64,000 nucleotides of DNA, taken from assembly GCF_001619615.1 (NCBI RefSeq), contig NZ_LQQP01000009.1, positions 1 to 64,000 of the forward strand, read 5' to 3'. The stretch comes from Microbacterium sp. T32 (GTDB taxonomy: Bacteria > Actinomycetota > Actinomycetes > Actinomycetales > Microbacteriaceae). The translations under genes and the position numbers were made by a program. Below the pieces are notes generated by a model, which was not told where the DNA came from, made no database searches, and saw only the letters and a list, made by a program, of their open reading frames with translations. Below, piece by piece: positions 30,423 to 39,336 of this stretch (its first letter is position 1; every line of letters starts with the position of its first letter).

Positions 30423-31384
30423 CTACCCCGCCACGGACTTCACGATCTTATCAGCCATCTGGACGACTGAATTCGTCGCCATTGCGCCGATAGCCCGAGT
30501 TACCACTCCAGATTGATCGGGCGAAAAGAAGACCGAAGCCTCGGAGAAAGTACTCAGCTGCGATAGCTCTTCCGTTCCAGGGGATGGCGTCCACACCAAC
30601 GCCAGTCCGGACTGATACTCGATTCGGAGGAACGTCACGGCTTGCGGCTTCGAAAGCGCGAGTTCACGGGCCCGCGCCGCAGTCACCGGCAAGGACGGCT
30701 TGTCGTCAAAATCGACGAGCCCGCGATGGTGGCTGTCCGCCGCACCGAGTACAGAGTCAGCTGCGGTGATAAGTTCGGGCAAAGTTTTGTCGCTCGACCA
30801 CAGAAGCGAGGTGCCCTTGTCGCCCTTGCTCCACTCGAAGTACTGGCCATCCTTGAGGACTTTGGAGCCCGCCTCACGCTTCCGCATCTCGTTCTCAATG
30901 GCGCCGCTCATGAATACGTCACCCTCTGGTTCCGCCCGCTGAACATCGAGAACGGGGTAGACGTTGACCAAGTGCTGCACCTTCCGGACCTGGCCGACGA
31001 ACCATCCCTCGCGGGGGCCCACAACAGCCCGGCGCCTCTTTCGGAGCCCAAGCGACTGAAGGACCCTCTTCTCACGCCACGACGAACCAATCGAACTCTT
31101 AACGAGCACGACCAGGACATCCTGTCCCCCCGCCGACCTGCGGGCTCGATTGAGATGTCGTCTCTGCTCAGCGGCACGTAGCGGACGTCGCACGCCGCGA
31201 GGTATCGGAACGGAGCGATCATCACTCCGCCTGACTTTTTCCGCGAAGACTCATCCCCATCAGACCACGGAACCTCTCCGCCGAAACTTCCCCCGGTGCC
31301 CCCAAGCGAAGAGAGAGTTGGCGCGGTCGGCGCAACTGCAGTCAGCGTTCGGGGTTCAGTTATAGCATGATGCACTACACTCAT
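30423..31384 (-). pseudogene. Hypothetical gene with a frameshift in a G6 run
   Basis: The N-terminal part (from ATG 31384, MSVVHHAITEPRTL) stays in one frame to about 31130. The protein-like sequence then continues one frame back (GQDVLVVLVKSSIGSSWREK onward) to the stop at 30423. The switch lies in a run of six G on the minus strand (CGG GGG GAC). Joined, the product is about 320 residues, with no recognised domain. The break may be a real mutation, a sequencing indel or a -1 programmed frameshift. It heads the two-gene unit downstream. Confidence 0.55.
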
Positions 31385-31513
31385 GGTCTCACAGACCTCT
31401 CCTGGCGTCAAGAATCGGTTCCTGATCAGCCCTTTTAGTGCCTGAAGTCGCGAACTCTCAGTGCGTTCAGGCTAGCTGTGGCGCGCGCCGACAGCGGGAT
31501 AATGTCGGCGTGT

Positions 31514-31545
31514 CGCAATGCTCATTTCCGAAAATGAGCATTGCG
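31514..31545. promoter_or_regulatory. Perfect 14-bp-arm palindrome, likely operator
   Basis: CGCAATGCTCATTT (31514-31527) and AAATGAGCATTGCG (31532-31545) are separated by CCGA. It ends exactly where the -35 box of the next gene begins, so a dimeric regulator bound here would control it. Confidence 0.75.
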
Positions 31546-31575
31546 TTGAGCGAACCGCGATGACCTCCGTACCAT
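31546..31575 (+). promoter_or_regulatory. Promoter of the gene at 31582
   Basis: TTGAGC (31546-31551), an 18-bp spacer and TACCAT (31570-31575). The GTG start follows 6 nt later, a leaderless layout. Confidence 0.6.
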
Positions 31576-31581
31576 GACGAC

Positions 31582-32190
31582 GTGGAGGTCACGAGCGGGG
31601 ATGAGATCGCGCGCGTTGTCAGCGCAGCGACGCTCATGCCACTCACGGGCCTATCGCGGCAGAGCTTCGACCGACACGTCCGCTTGCGTATCCTGCTTCC
31701 GTCGATCGACTTCAAGCGCGAGGCGACAGACTCCATCACTCAAGATGTCCCTCCCGCCAATGGGGCGGTCCGCTACTGGGAGTTGTGCGATGCACTGCGC
31801 AACGTCAGCATCGCGAACATCTGGAGACGCCTATACCGACAGACGTCCGTGCTTCACGACTTTGCGTCTGTCGCAGTACCTGATGGCGATCTGGAAGCGG
31901 CCACCCACCGCAGGATGCTTCTCTGGACACAAAAGCCTGGATCGCGTGGCGCGCTCCGCACGCGAGCCGATCGCCAACTTGCCGTCGTGACCGACGATGG
32001 CGAGCTACTGCGCACGACCGAGACCTTGCTACCCCTTCCAGGCTTCTCCGAAGGCCCCGCCGGCCTCGACGCCGACTACGAAACAACTCCGGCTGAATGG
32101 CTAATCGAACTGCAAAGCAAATCGTCGCTTCGGAATCTCGACGAAATTCGACGCGACCCCCGCCTGCTTCGCAAAAGGGACGACAGCTAG
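31582..32190 (+). CDS. Hypothetical protein under palindrome control
   Basis: The 202-residue protein starts at GTG 31582, one frame off ATG 31574. Residues about 15-40 (LMPLTGLSRQSFDRHVRLRILL) could form a helix-turn-helix-like or winged segment. The rest is mixed alpha/beta. No family recognised. The strong palindrome upstream hints at self-regulation, but that is inference. Confidence 0.6.
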   Translation: MEVTSGDEIARVVSAATLMPLTGLSRQSFDRHVRLRILLPSIDFKREATDSITQDVPPANGAVRYWELCDALRNVSIANIWRRLYRQTSVLHDFASVAVPDGDLEAATHRRMLLWTQKPGSRGALRTRADRQLAVVTDDGELLRTTETLLPLPGFSEGPAGLDADYETTPAEWLIELQSKSSLRNLDEIRRDPRLLRKRDDS

Positions 32191-32221
32191 CAGCTCAAGC
32201 GCGGCTAACGACCGGGCGGCG

Positions 32222-32503
32222 TTAGCGCCAGTCAAATCGCGGCGGCGGAGGCAAGATCTCTTCAATCATCACGTCGATCACGCCGCAGATCGCAAGCACA
32301 GTAGCCAGTCGGGGATTGGTCGCTGCGCCACCCTTCGTCACCGCGCCCCGCTCATACTGCTGATACGCGTACAGCGAGATCCCCGCCCGCTCCGCCACGG
32401 CTTCCTGCGTGAGCCCCAGCACGTCGCGTCGCCGCCGTAGGTTCATCCCGAGCGCCCGTGAGAACTCCGCCCATTCGGGCGTGCTTGCGGGATTGGTGCT
32501 CAC
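32222..32503 (-). CDS. XRE family transcriptional regulator
   Basis: The 93-residue protein has a Cro/C1 helix-turn-helix at about 22-80 (LRRRRDVLGLTQEAVAERAGISLYAYQQYERG). It ends with a short Pro-rich tail. An ACCAAT/ATTGGT palindrome at 32538-32553, in the divergent gap, is a possible binding site. Confidence 0.85.
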   Translation of the reverse strand: MSTNPASTPEWAEFSRALGMNLRRRRDVLGLTQEAVAERAGISLYAYQQYERGAVTKGGAATNPRLATVLAICGVIDVMIEEILPPPPRFDWR

Positions 32504-32645
32504 CGCTCAAGCCTGAAAGCAAGAAGAGTTGGTGGTAACCAATAGAAATTGGTAATCTCCGGACGTACCCTGCCTGCCGTCCTGGACAGGCGCACGCCGG
32601 CCAGCCGTGTCCGGCGTCCATTCCGCACATCCTGGGGGATCCGCC

Positions 32646-33866
32646 ATGACCCGTACTCGTCACCACTCCGCCTGGAGAAGCCGTCTCGCGCGGCTCCTCT
32701 CAACACTCTCCGTCGCCGCCCTGGCCCTCGTAGGCGTGATCGTGGGTGCCACGCCCGCTCAGGCAGCACCCGTCATCACGGACCCTGCCGTCGGGGCGAG
32801 CTGCTACTTCAACTTCCTCCGCATCGAATCGAGCGGCTACGCGAAGCTCGGTGTAGGCGACTCGATCGAAGGCAGCCTGGTCGTCGATGGCCAGACCTAC
32901 CGCACCGAGACCAAGACCCGCCCGACGGCATCCGACGACGACTACTTCCCGCTCGACTTCGGAGGCCCCTGGCTCGACGACGACAACACCCACACCGTGG
33001 AGATCGTCGTCAACGGCACGACCGTCGCCTCCGGCAGCTTCTCCTACCTCACCTCCTGCAACCCGCAGCCCGTCGAGGCGACCGCCACGTTCGGTGACCC
33101 GATCTGCACGGACTCCACCGCCACCGCCCCCGTGGACATCACCACCCGCGAAGGCGAGACCCTGAACTTCACCGTCACGGCCGAGTCCGCGGACGGCACC
33201 ACGACCTACACCGACCGCCCGGCCGGCGAAAGCGGGAAGGTCCACTTCGACATCCCGCTCGCCACCGAGGGTGCGACGACGCTCAGCATCGTCCAGCACT
33301 ACCGCCCCACACTCACCGCGCCCGTCGACGAGCACGTCTACACGCTCCCCGAGGACTGCAACACCCCCAGCCCAAGCCCCACACCGACCCCGACTCCGAC
33401 TTCAACCCCCGAGCCGACGTCAACGCCCACTCCGGAGCCGACCGATACCGCTTCTCCGTCGCCGACCGCTTCGGCGTCTGCTAGTTCGGTCTCCCTGTCC
33501 GCAGGCACGGTCACCCGGGGCTCCCAGCTGACGGTGAGCGCCAGTAGCTTCGCGGCCAATGAGCCGGTCGAGATCTGGCTCCACTCCACACCGGTCAAGC
33601 TGCTCTCGACCACGGCCAGCGCCGACGGAACGGTGTCCGCGACCGTGACTATCCCGTCCGAGACGGAGATCGGCGCCCACAAGATCGAGGTGCGCGGCAC
33701 GACCAGCGGGTCGGTCTACGCCGCCCTTACCGTGATCGACGGCCTCGCCGTGACGGGCTTCGACACTACGGCCACGACCCCGGCAGGGATCGGGGCGAGC
33801 ATGCTGCTCCTCGGTGGCATCGTCGTCGTGCTGATCGCTCGCCGCCGGGCGAAGACCGGCTCGTAG
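32646..33866 (+). CDS. Secreted, cell-wall-anchored-like protein
   Basis: The 406-residue protein has a signal peptide at about 1-41 (RSRLARLLSTLSVAALALVG, cleavage after AQA). Two beta-rich domains (about 42-240) follow, then a Pro/Thr/Ser linker (about 240-285). An Ig-like domain spans about 285-365. LAVTG near 367-371, a hydrophobic helix and RRRAKTGS form a sortase-type sorting signal, although the motif departs from LPXTG. GGGGGAT lies before ATG 32646. Likely surface adhesin or shield; no sortase is in this window. Confidence 0.8.
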   Translation: MTRTRHHSAWRSRLARLLSTLSVAALALVGVIVGATPAQAAPVITDPAVGASCYFNFLRIESSGYAKLGVGDSIEGSLVVDGQTYRTETKTRPTASDDDYFPLDFGGPWLDDDNTHTVEIVVNGTTVASGSFSYLTSCNPQPVEATATFGDPICTDSTATAPVDITTREGETLNFTVTAESADGTTTYTDRPAGESGKVHFDIPLATEGATTLSIVQHYRPTLTAPVDEHVYTLPEDCNTPSPSPTPTPTPTSTPEPTSTPTPEPTDTASPSPTASASASSVSLSAGTVTRGSQLTVSASSFAANEPVEIWLHSTPVKLLSTTASADGTVSATVTIPSETEIGAHKIEVRGTTSGSVYAALTVIDGLAVTGFDTTATTPAGIGASMLLLGGIVVVLIARRRAKTGS

Positions 33867-33891
33867 CCGAGCCCCAGCCGCATGATCAGCT

Positions 33892-33922
33892 CGGCCCGTC
33901 GTCTTCGTCAGGCGGCGGGCCG
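33892..33922 (+). terminator. Terminator after the surface protein
   Basis: A 10-bp stem (one G-T pair; 33892-33901 with 33913-33922) is followed by GTTCCTTTG, 25 nt past the stop. Confidence 0.7.
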
Positions 33923-34059
33923 GTTCCTTTGCATTCCGGAATGGAAGAAGCGTTCCGAACGCGCGCACCGTGCGGTCCCGCAAAGGCTTGACGAACATTC
34001 CTCGCAATACACAAGGACCAAATGCGGGGATAGCGCCAGCTCAGTTATGGAATCAAAGG

Positions 34060-34065
34060 TACGGT
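34060..34065 (+). promoter_or_regulatory. -10 element, leaderless lsr2 promoter
   Basis: TACGGT is followed by 6 nt and ATG 34072; no ribosome site precedes it. Confidence 0.5.
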
Positions 34066-34071
34066 AGGCAT

Positions 34072-34416
34072 ATGGCCACCCGACACATTGCCCAGCTCAT
34101 CGACGATCTCGACGGCACCGTTCTCGAAGAAGGCGAAGGAAAACAGGTCACCTTCTCGATTGAGGGCCGCTCCTACGAGATCGACCTCTCCGACGCCAAC
34201 GCCGACAAGTTCTACAGCGCTCTCGCGCAGTTTGTTGACGCCGCCCGCTCGATCGGCTCCGCTGGCCGCCAGTCCACCGCCCGCGCGCCCCGGGCGAAGA
34301 GCGACCTGGATCTCGCGGCTGTCCGGGAATGGGCACGCGCCAACGGGCACACCGTCAGTGACCGCGGCCGCATTCCGGCCACTGTCGTCGACGCCTATAA
34401 GGCCGCCACCGCCTGA
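34072..34416 (+). CDS. lsr2: Lsr2-like nucleoid-associated protein
   Basis: The 114-residue protein has the N-terminal dimerization fold, with [25 protein letters not shown] (about 7-31) and [13 protein letters not shown]. The C-terminal DNA-binding domain has [22 protein letters not shown], including the AT-hook-like RGRIP. Lsr2 bridges AT-rich DNA and silences foreign genes. An element-borne copy could mask the element from host silencing or replace the chromosomal one. Confidence 0.93.
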   Translation: MATRHIAQLIDDLDGTVLEEGEGKQVTFSIEGRSYEIDLSDANADKFYSALAQFVDAARSIGSAGRQSTARAPRAKSDLDLAAVREWARANGHTVSDRGRIPATVVDAYKAATA

Positions 34417-34464
34417 CGGCTCGTTGGTACGCTGCTAACTACTCGCCGACCCCCAACTGCGAGC

Positions 34465-34497
34465 ACGACGCCTCCGCCTTCTTCGCGGAGGCGTCGT
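34465..34497 (+). terminator. Terminator after lsr2
   Basis: A perfect 13-bp stem (34465-34477 with 34485-34497) with a CTTCTTC loop. The 250 nt after it, up to 34748, hold no supported gene. Confidence 0.8.
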
Positions 34498-34748
34498 TCT
34501 ATGCCTGGGGCGGCCGGAATCGTTGCCGTAGAGGCAGCGCACATCGCCGTAGCGCCACCTCCGATGAATTCTCGTCGCGGGAATCCCGACGGCGGTGCGC
34601 TCCAGCCAAAGAGGGTGGACACCAGCAAGTTGCCCTCGCGGCGCAACGGTACCTCCGCCTCGATTCGCCCAGGACTAGCCTCGCCCCGCGCGTGGGTCCC
34701 GGACACGAGCGCGGAAAGCCGATGACGATGTCGGAGGTGTGGTCGACG

Positions 34749-35312
34749 ATGTCTCCCATGGCACACGCAGATTGGCGCGAACCTGTTCGCCTACTCAGAC
34801 TCAGCCTTACGCCTGCCGCTGCGCATCAGCTGGCGCTCGCCACGTTGGTTGGATGCACCCTCGATGCCGACCTGCCTTTCAACGTGGCAACGGCGCGACT
34901 TGAGGCGTTCCTCGAGCCGAGGATCCGGGGGACCAATCATGCCGCGGCAGCACCGACAGAACGACAGATGCGGTTCCTCACCGAACTCTGTCCTAATTTC
35001 AGTGTGCGTGACGAGAGTCGCGCTGAGATCTCTGCCTGGATCGGCCACTACCTCGCGCGTGCCACTATCACTGCGCATGAGAAGTTGAAGCTGAAGAGCG
35101 GTGACGTCGTCCAAGTAAGCCGAAGCTACCGAGTGATCTGCACTGCGGAAACACGTCCCGAACTGGCCGTCGTGTCCAGCATCGGCGCGAACGGACGCGT
35201 GTACCTCAAGGGTGGTAACGGCGCAGGGGCATGGCCCACCGAAGTACAGCACCAAGCTCCCAGCGGAGGGGCAGCACGTATTAATCCCGGAGTTGCGAGA
35301 CGCCTCCCGTAA
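34749..35312 (+). CDS. Hypothetical protein
   Basis: About 187 residues from ATG 34749, with GGAGG 11 nt upstream. ATG 34722 would add nine residues. Residues about 15-45 are helical and hydrophobic (VRLLRLSLTPAAAHQLALATL). The C-terminal half has a beta-like stretch (GDVVQVSRSYRVICTAETR, GRVYLKGGNGAGAWPTE) resembling a small nucleic-acid-binding barrel. No family recognised. Confidence 0.5.
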   Translation: MSPMAHADWREPVRLLRLSLTPAAAHQLALATLVGCTLDADLPFNVATARLEAFLEPRIRGTNHAAAAPTERQMRFLTELCPNFSVRDESRAEISAWIGHYLARATITAHEKLKLKSGDVVQVSRSYRVICTAETRPELAVVSSIGANGRVYLKGGNGAGAWPTEVQHQAPSGGAARINPGVARRLP

Positions 35313-35392
35313 CTCTCCTGGCGATCGAGATAGCCATGTCCGGACGAGTCGAGCCCACCTCGTGATGCTCAAGGTGGACTCGACTCATGCAC

Positions 35393-35626
35393 TCAACCCT
35401 TCGGCGGGTACGGATCCTTCTTGCCGACAGTGTCCGTGTTTCGGATTTGGTTGTTGTCCTTGCGGTGGTCGCGGACCTCACCGCCGCCGCTACGGGTTGC
35501 GAACCCCACCGCAGCGTCGTGCGCTTCAGCCTGCGTGCCGTAGCGGCCGGCCGCTTGCGAGGCACCCTCTCGTTTGGCGCTCCAGTCGCCCTTGTCCTTG
35601 TCGTACTGCACGTCGTAATCAGCCAT
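35393..35626 (-). CDS. DUF2188 family small protein
   Basis: The 77-residue protein starts MADYDVQYDKDKGDWSAKRE, contains QAAGRYGTQAEAHDAAVGFA and ends DTVGKKDPYPPKG. This is the typical DUF2188 pattern (W-x-V/A-K-REG...D-PxPPKG). GAAGGAGG lies 5 nt before the ATG. Function unknown; common on plasmids and in genomes of soil actinobacteria. Confidence 0.8.
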   Translation of the reverse strand: MADYDVQYDKDKGDWSAKREGASQAAGRYGTQAEAHDAAVGFATRSGGGEVRDHRKDNNQIRNTDTVGKKDPYPPKG

Positions 35627-35764
35627 CGTGGCCTCCTTCAGGTAATTGCTGGAGTGCCGATGGTAGGACAGACCCCCGACATTTTGGCGGTTCGACCGAG
35701 CCGACATAGACCCACAGAGCACCTCGCGCCCCTCTGAGCACCCGAGCGGCGCAATGATGACCTC

Positions 35765-36766
35765 ATGCTGCGCGTCTATCTCGACCAAAACAAGTGGATC
35801 GACCTTGCCCGTGCGGCCACCGGCCATCCAGCAGGTGACCGCTACACAGAGGCGCTAGACGCCGCCCGCACTGCCGTCGCGGCGGGCACGGCATCATTTC
35901 CGCTCGACATGATTCGCTATGTCGAGACCGGCAAGCGCTCCAATGACCGGTCCCGGAACGACGTCGCCAACGTGATGATCGAACTCTCAAATCGACACAC
36001 AATGGCGCCCGGACGATACGTGCTGCCCGCCGAACTGGACCGCGCGCTCAAGGCTCGCTACGGTCGCCCCGAGGAGCCGCGCCATCCTGCAGTTTTCGGA
36101 ACCGGGATCCAGCACGTAACGAACTGTCAGGTCGTGTTGCCCGAACTCGACATCAGTCTGCTCCATAGCTCCGGGAACAATATTGACGCTTCGAACTACC
36201 CCAAGGTCCAGGAGAGCTACTCGAAGCTTCTTGAAGCGGAACTGCTGCGGGTCGGTCCGGCGATGGCACGCCTCGCGGGCGTGGATGCGGACACCCGCCA
36301 TCTCGATCAGCAATATATCGATCACGAGAACAAGATCGCCTCGGAGATCAGGGCAAGAGGGCTGTCGGGACCCATTCTCGATCTCGCCGTGCGCGCATCC
36401 GACCTCGGTGATATCAGGCCCGCGGTCACCGAGGCGGTCGAAAGTATCGGTCTCACGTGGGACCGCTTCGTGGAGGACCTCGGTCCTGCAGGAGTGGTCG
36501 AGTTCATGGACGATCTGCCGACGCGGCATGTCACGAACGTGATGCGAGGAGCAAAGCTCCGTCAGACAGAGCAAAGGTGGGAGCTTCACGACCTCAACGA
36601 CATCCTTGGGCTTCCCGTAGCAGCGGCGTACTGCGACGTGGTCGTCACCGAGAAGCAGTGGGCACACCGGTACACGCAGGCGAAGATCGAGGCTCGGTAC
36701 GGCACCACCATCCTTCGAAGTATTGCCGATCTGACTGCCGTCCTGCAGCGTGCCGCCACCGCGTGA
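35765..36766 (+). CDS. PIN-like domain protein
   Basis: The 333-residue protein opens with RVYLDQNKWIDLARA, an Asp in a first beta strand as in PIN nucleases. Near the C-terminus DLNDILGLPVAAAYCDVVVTEKQWA supplies the later Asp and Thr/Glu positions. The middle is a long helical insert. This suggests a metal-dependent RNase of a type found singly in accessory islands. No antitoxin is evident next to it. Confidence 0.65.
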   Translation: MLRVYLDQNKWIDLARAATGHPAGDRYTEALDAARTAVAAGTASFPLDMIRYVETGKRSNDRSRNDVANVMIELSNRHTMAPGRYVLPAELDRALKARYGRPEEPRHPAVFGTGIQHVTNCQVVLPELDISLLHSSGNNIDASNYPKVQESYSKLLEAELLRVGPAMARLAGVDADTRHLDQQYIDHENKIASEIRARGLSGPILDLAVRASDLGDIRPAVTEAVESIGLTWDRFVEDLGPAGVVEFMDDLPTRHVTNVMRGAKLRQTEQRWELHDLNDILGLPVAAAYCDVVVTEKQWAHRYTQAKIEARYGTTILRSIADLTAVLQRAATA

Positions 36767-36887
36767 TCTTGATGGAGCGGCGACATGGGTGCGCGTGTCG
36801 CGTCAGGGAGAGGCCTGTTGTCCGAACTCCGTCAGTGGGTGGCGTCGAGCGGGCTGGCTGTCGTAGGTTCCGATTACAGTCGCGACC

Positions 36888-37658
36888 ATGAACGAGTGGT
36901 GGCGCGTAGACGGCTGGCCTACGGCAGACGAGTGGCAGGCTCTCTGGGCACTCGCAACCCTGATCGTCGCAGTGGTCGCGGCATGGCTCGCTCTTCGGCA
37001 ACACCGGTCCTCAGTTGGGTCGCAGCTCGAGCAGGCCCGACCGTACGTCATCGTCGACTTCTCGTTCGAGGGCGGCGCCGCCATCCTGCTGGAAGTGAAG
37101 AACGTGGGTCTCACCGCAGCGCGGAACATTCGGTTCGAGTGGTCGCCTCTACCTGTCGCGGACGACGAGGTTGCGCAGGCCGCGATCGATCGGACTCTTG
37201 TCCGAGACGGAATCCCGTTCTTGGCCCCGGGTCGCTCGATGTTCTTCTGGTTCGGAATCTTCAGAGATGACTACGAGGAGACCATGCAGCGGCGCTTGAT
37301 GGTCACCGCGATCTGTGAAGGCAGTGGCGATGCGCGCACGTGGACGAGTCAGTCTCTCCTGGATCTGGACCAGTGGGCGGAAACGATGGTCCAGGAGGCA
37401 CCTATCGAGAAAGTTGCGGCCAGCTTGAAGAAGCTTGCCGATGCGGCCAGCAATCAGAAGAGTGCCGACGCGGAACTCGCGAAAGCTGCTAACTCGCTGC
37501 ACGAGTATCTTGAAGCGACTGAGCGGGTAATCGACAGCCGCGCGCGTAGGAGATCCGACCGTCAGCGTCGTTTCGTTGCTCAGCAAGAACGTGAGGCTCG
37601 CCGCCAGGCGGAACTCGTGAAGCTCAATACGACCGCTCATGACGACGGGAACTCTTGA
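36888..37658 (+). CDS. Membrane-anchored protein of unknown function
   Basis: The 256-residue protein has an N-terminal membrane helix (about 16-42, EWQALWALATLIVAVVAAWLAL). A beta-rich domain (about 52-150) follows, then a C-terminal charged coiled coil (about 165-250). TACAGT lies 7 nt before ATG 36888, so the mRNA may be leaderless. Similar short-TM plus beta-domain proteins are frequent in genomic islands. Function unknown. Confidence 0.65.
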   Translation: MNEWWRVDGWPTADEWQALWALATLIVAVVAAWLALRQHRSSVGSQLEQARPYVIVDFSFEGGAAILLEVKNVGLTAARNIRFEWSPLPVADDEVAQAAIDRTLVRDGIPFLAPGRSMFFWFGIFRDDYEETMQRRLMVTAICEGSGDARTWTSQSLLDLDQWAETMVQEAPIEKVAASLKKLADAASNQKSADAELAKAANSLHEYLEATERVIDSRARRRSDRQRRFVAQQEREARRQAELVKLNTTAHDDGNS

Positions 37659-37929
37659 TCGCCGCCGATCCGCCACCGCGTCCAGCTCGGGTTAAGGCCC
37701 CTTGCTGACGAGTCTTCGCCGTTTGCGCCGAGCGAAGAATCTGCCAGTAGATCTCTGTCTGGGATCGTCCGATCGGACGGTTGGCATCACGCACTCCTCG
37801 TCGTTCACTAGAGCCAGCGGGTGCTTCGGTTCAACCCTGGCACCGGCTCCAACCTCGTTGCTGGTCTGCGGTCTCGTAGAGAACCAATCGAGTTCTCGGC
37901 CGCACCCGTCAAGGAGGTGACCCGCCCTC
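37659..37929. other. 271-nt intergenic stretch
   Basis: No gene is supported. It holds a GATCGTCCGATCGGACG palindromic segment around 37766-37782 and the ribosome site of the next gene at its end. Confidence 0.5.
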
Positions 37930-38277
37930 ATGAGCGAGTCCAACGTCAACACCCCGCCCGCCTCGGCTGCGTCCGCGAACGGACTCGGCTACGGCGCGAT
38001 TAAACCCCTCGCGGTCAGACTCAACGAGTCCACCCGCACCCAGCTGGACATCATCGCCCAGCTCAACGACCGGACCGTCACCGACGAAGTCCGCCTCGCC
38101 ATCGAAGCCTGGATCGACAAAACCAAAGCCGATCCGGCGATCCAACGCCGCGCTAAAGATGTGCGCGACGAAATCGAACGCGAAGCAGCAGGCAAACGCG
38201 ACGCCATCGCCGCCATCTTCGACGCCACCCCGGCGCCGAAGAGCCCGCGCACCCCGCCGAAGCCCCAGGGAACCTGA
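37930..38277 (+). CDS. Ribbon-helix-helix-like DNA-binding protein
   Basis: The 115-residue protein has a central strand (KPLAVRLNESTRTQLDIIAQLNDRTVTDEVRLAIEAWI split over about 26-63) that fits the RHH fold. A basic helix and a Pro-rich tail follow. AAGGAGGTGA lies 9 nt before the ATG. Likely an element regulator or antitoxin-type protein. Confidence 0.75.
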   Translation: MSESNVNTPPASAASANGLGYGAIKPLAVRLNESTRTQLDIIAQLNDRTVTDEVRLAIEAWIDKTKADPAIQRRAKDVRDEIEREAAGKRDAIAAIFDATPAPKSPRTPPKPQGT

Positions 38278-38448
38278 CGGCTCCACTCCACCCGGGCGGC
38301 CGGCTCGAGCGACGCCCACTAGGACGCTTGCTCGCCGGCCGCCCCGCCTCACCCCCGCCTCGAGCGATGAACGTCCCTCGTTTGTGTTCTGCGATTCCAC
38401 GAGAACCATCCCGGTTCCCGGTCGCACGCACAAAGGAGGAACACCACC

Positions 38449-38946
38449 ATGGTGCAGGGCATCATCATCCCGGCAGATAACACCGCACCCCTCAGAACGA
38501 GCATGTTGGATTCGCTCGAGGACTGCCAGCGGGCCGTCGGCGGCTGGATCGAAGCCGTCGACATCCCCGACCTCGGCGTCACCATGTACGTCAACGATGA
38601 AGGGCTCATTCGCGATCTGCCGTTCAACCGCCGCGCCACGTTCCTGTGGCGGTTCCACGTCCCACAGGCACGCGATGCCCGCCTCGTCGGCGACGTCGCA
38701 GTCGTCGGGCTTACCGACGATGAGGGCGAGAACACGGAGCTACCGATCGAACTTGGGCGCCGACTGGTCGAGCCTGGCGTCTACCGCGTCCGGACTCGCG
38801 AGCATGGCGGTAGCCGATGGCATGAGGAGCCGATCGACCGTGACGATTACCTCGAAACGGTGGTGTGGGCGGCGCTGTTGCAGGAGATGTCACCTGCCCT
38901 GGAGGTGCGGATCGAGCGCGTAGAGGACGAGAGTGACCAACCTTGA
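38449..38946 (+). CDS. DUF3846 family protein, copy 1
   Basis: The 165-residue protein has the DUF3846 pattern: IIIPADNTAPL, then DCQRAVGGWIEAVDIPDLGV, YVNDEGLIRDLPFNRRAT and VGDVAVVGLTDDEGE. AAAGGAGGA precedes ATG 38449. The family is common in phages and plasmids of actinobacteria; function unknown. A paralog sits at 48733. Confidence 0.85.
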   Translation: MVQGIIIPADNTAPLRTSMLDSLEDCQRAVGGWIEAVDIPDLGVTMYVNDEGLIRDLPFNRRATFLWRFHVPQARDARLVGDVAVVGLTDDEGENTELPIELGRRLVEPGVYRVRTREHGGSRWHEEPIDRDDYLETVVWAALLQEMSPALEVRIERVEDESDQP

Positions 38947-39038
38947 CGGAGTGGTGGCGGTCTCAGTAGACCGCCACCACTTGAATGCAGCAACGCAAAT
39001 GCTCGAGTCAACGACGCATCGCGACCCGCGACGAGGCG

Positions 39039-39158
39039 TTAGCGGTACTCGATGTCGCCAGGGGGAGGGCTGTTGTAGTGCACCCCAATGTTGGTCTCAG
39101 TAGAACTCTCGTTGCCTCCGCTCGTGTCGGGGCTTTCATCGTAGTCAGGGCGTCCCAT
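39039..39158 (-). CDS. Micro-protein, paralog B (MGRPDYDE)
   Basis: The 39-residue protein begins MGRPDYDESPDTSGG. GGAGG lies 6 nt before ATG 39158. It overlaps the 3' end of paralog A by 14 nt, so it is translationally coupled. It shares MGRPD-aromatic-DE and a Gly/Ser/Thr-rich continuation with paralog A. Too short for family assignment. Confidence 0.55.
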   Translation of the reverse strand: MGRPDYDESPDTSGGNESSTETNIGVHYNSPPPGDIEYR

Positions 39159-39333
39159 CTGCATCCTCCACTCGTGTGCCGAAGACGTTGCGAATGTTGG
39201 TGTCCCCATGGAAGAGGACACCTGTGCTGCTTTCTCCGGTGCGTGCGCCGAAGTAGGCGCTATCGATCGATGTACCCGGGGATTCACCGCCTGTGCTGTC
39301 GTAGGCTTTCTCATCAAAATCCGGTCGTCCCAC
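39145..39333 (-). CDS. Micro-protein, paralog A (MGRPDFDE)
   Basis: The 62-residue protein starts at GTG 39333, with GGGAGG 6 nt upstream that overlaps the stop of the membrane gene. It begins MGRPDFDEKAYDSTGG and is polar and probably disordered. It sits between the membrane protein and paralog B in one operon. Confidence 0.55.
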   Translation of the reverse strand: MGRPDFDEKAYDSTGGESPGTSIDSAYFGARTGESSTGVLFHGDTNIRNVFGTRVEDADGTP

Positions 39334-39336
39334 TTG

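Noticed and set aside
37692-37952. Possible genes on either strand in the gap before the RHH gene
   Set aside because: Neither reading has a good ribosome site or recognisable protein pattern, and the plus reading runs into the next gene's leader.
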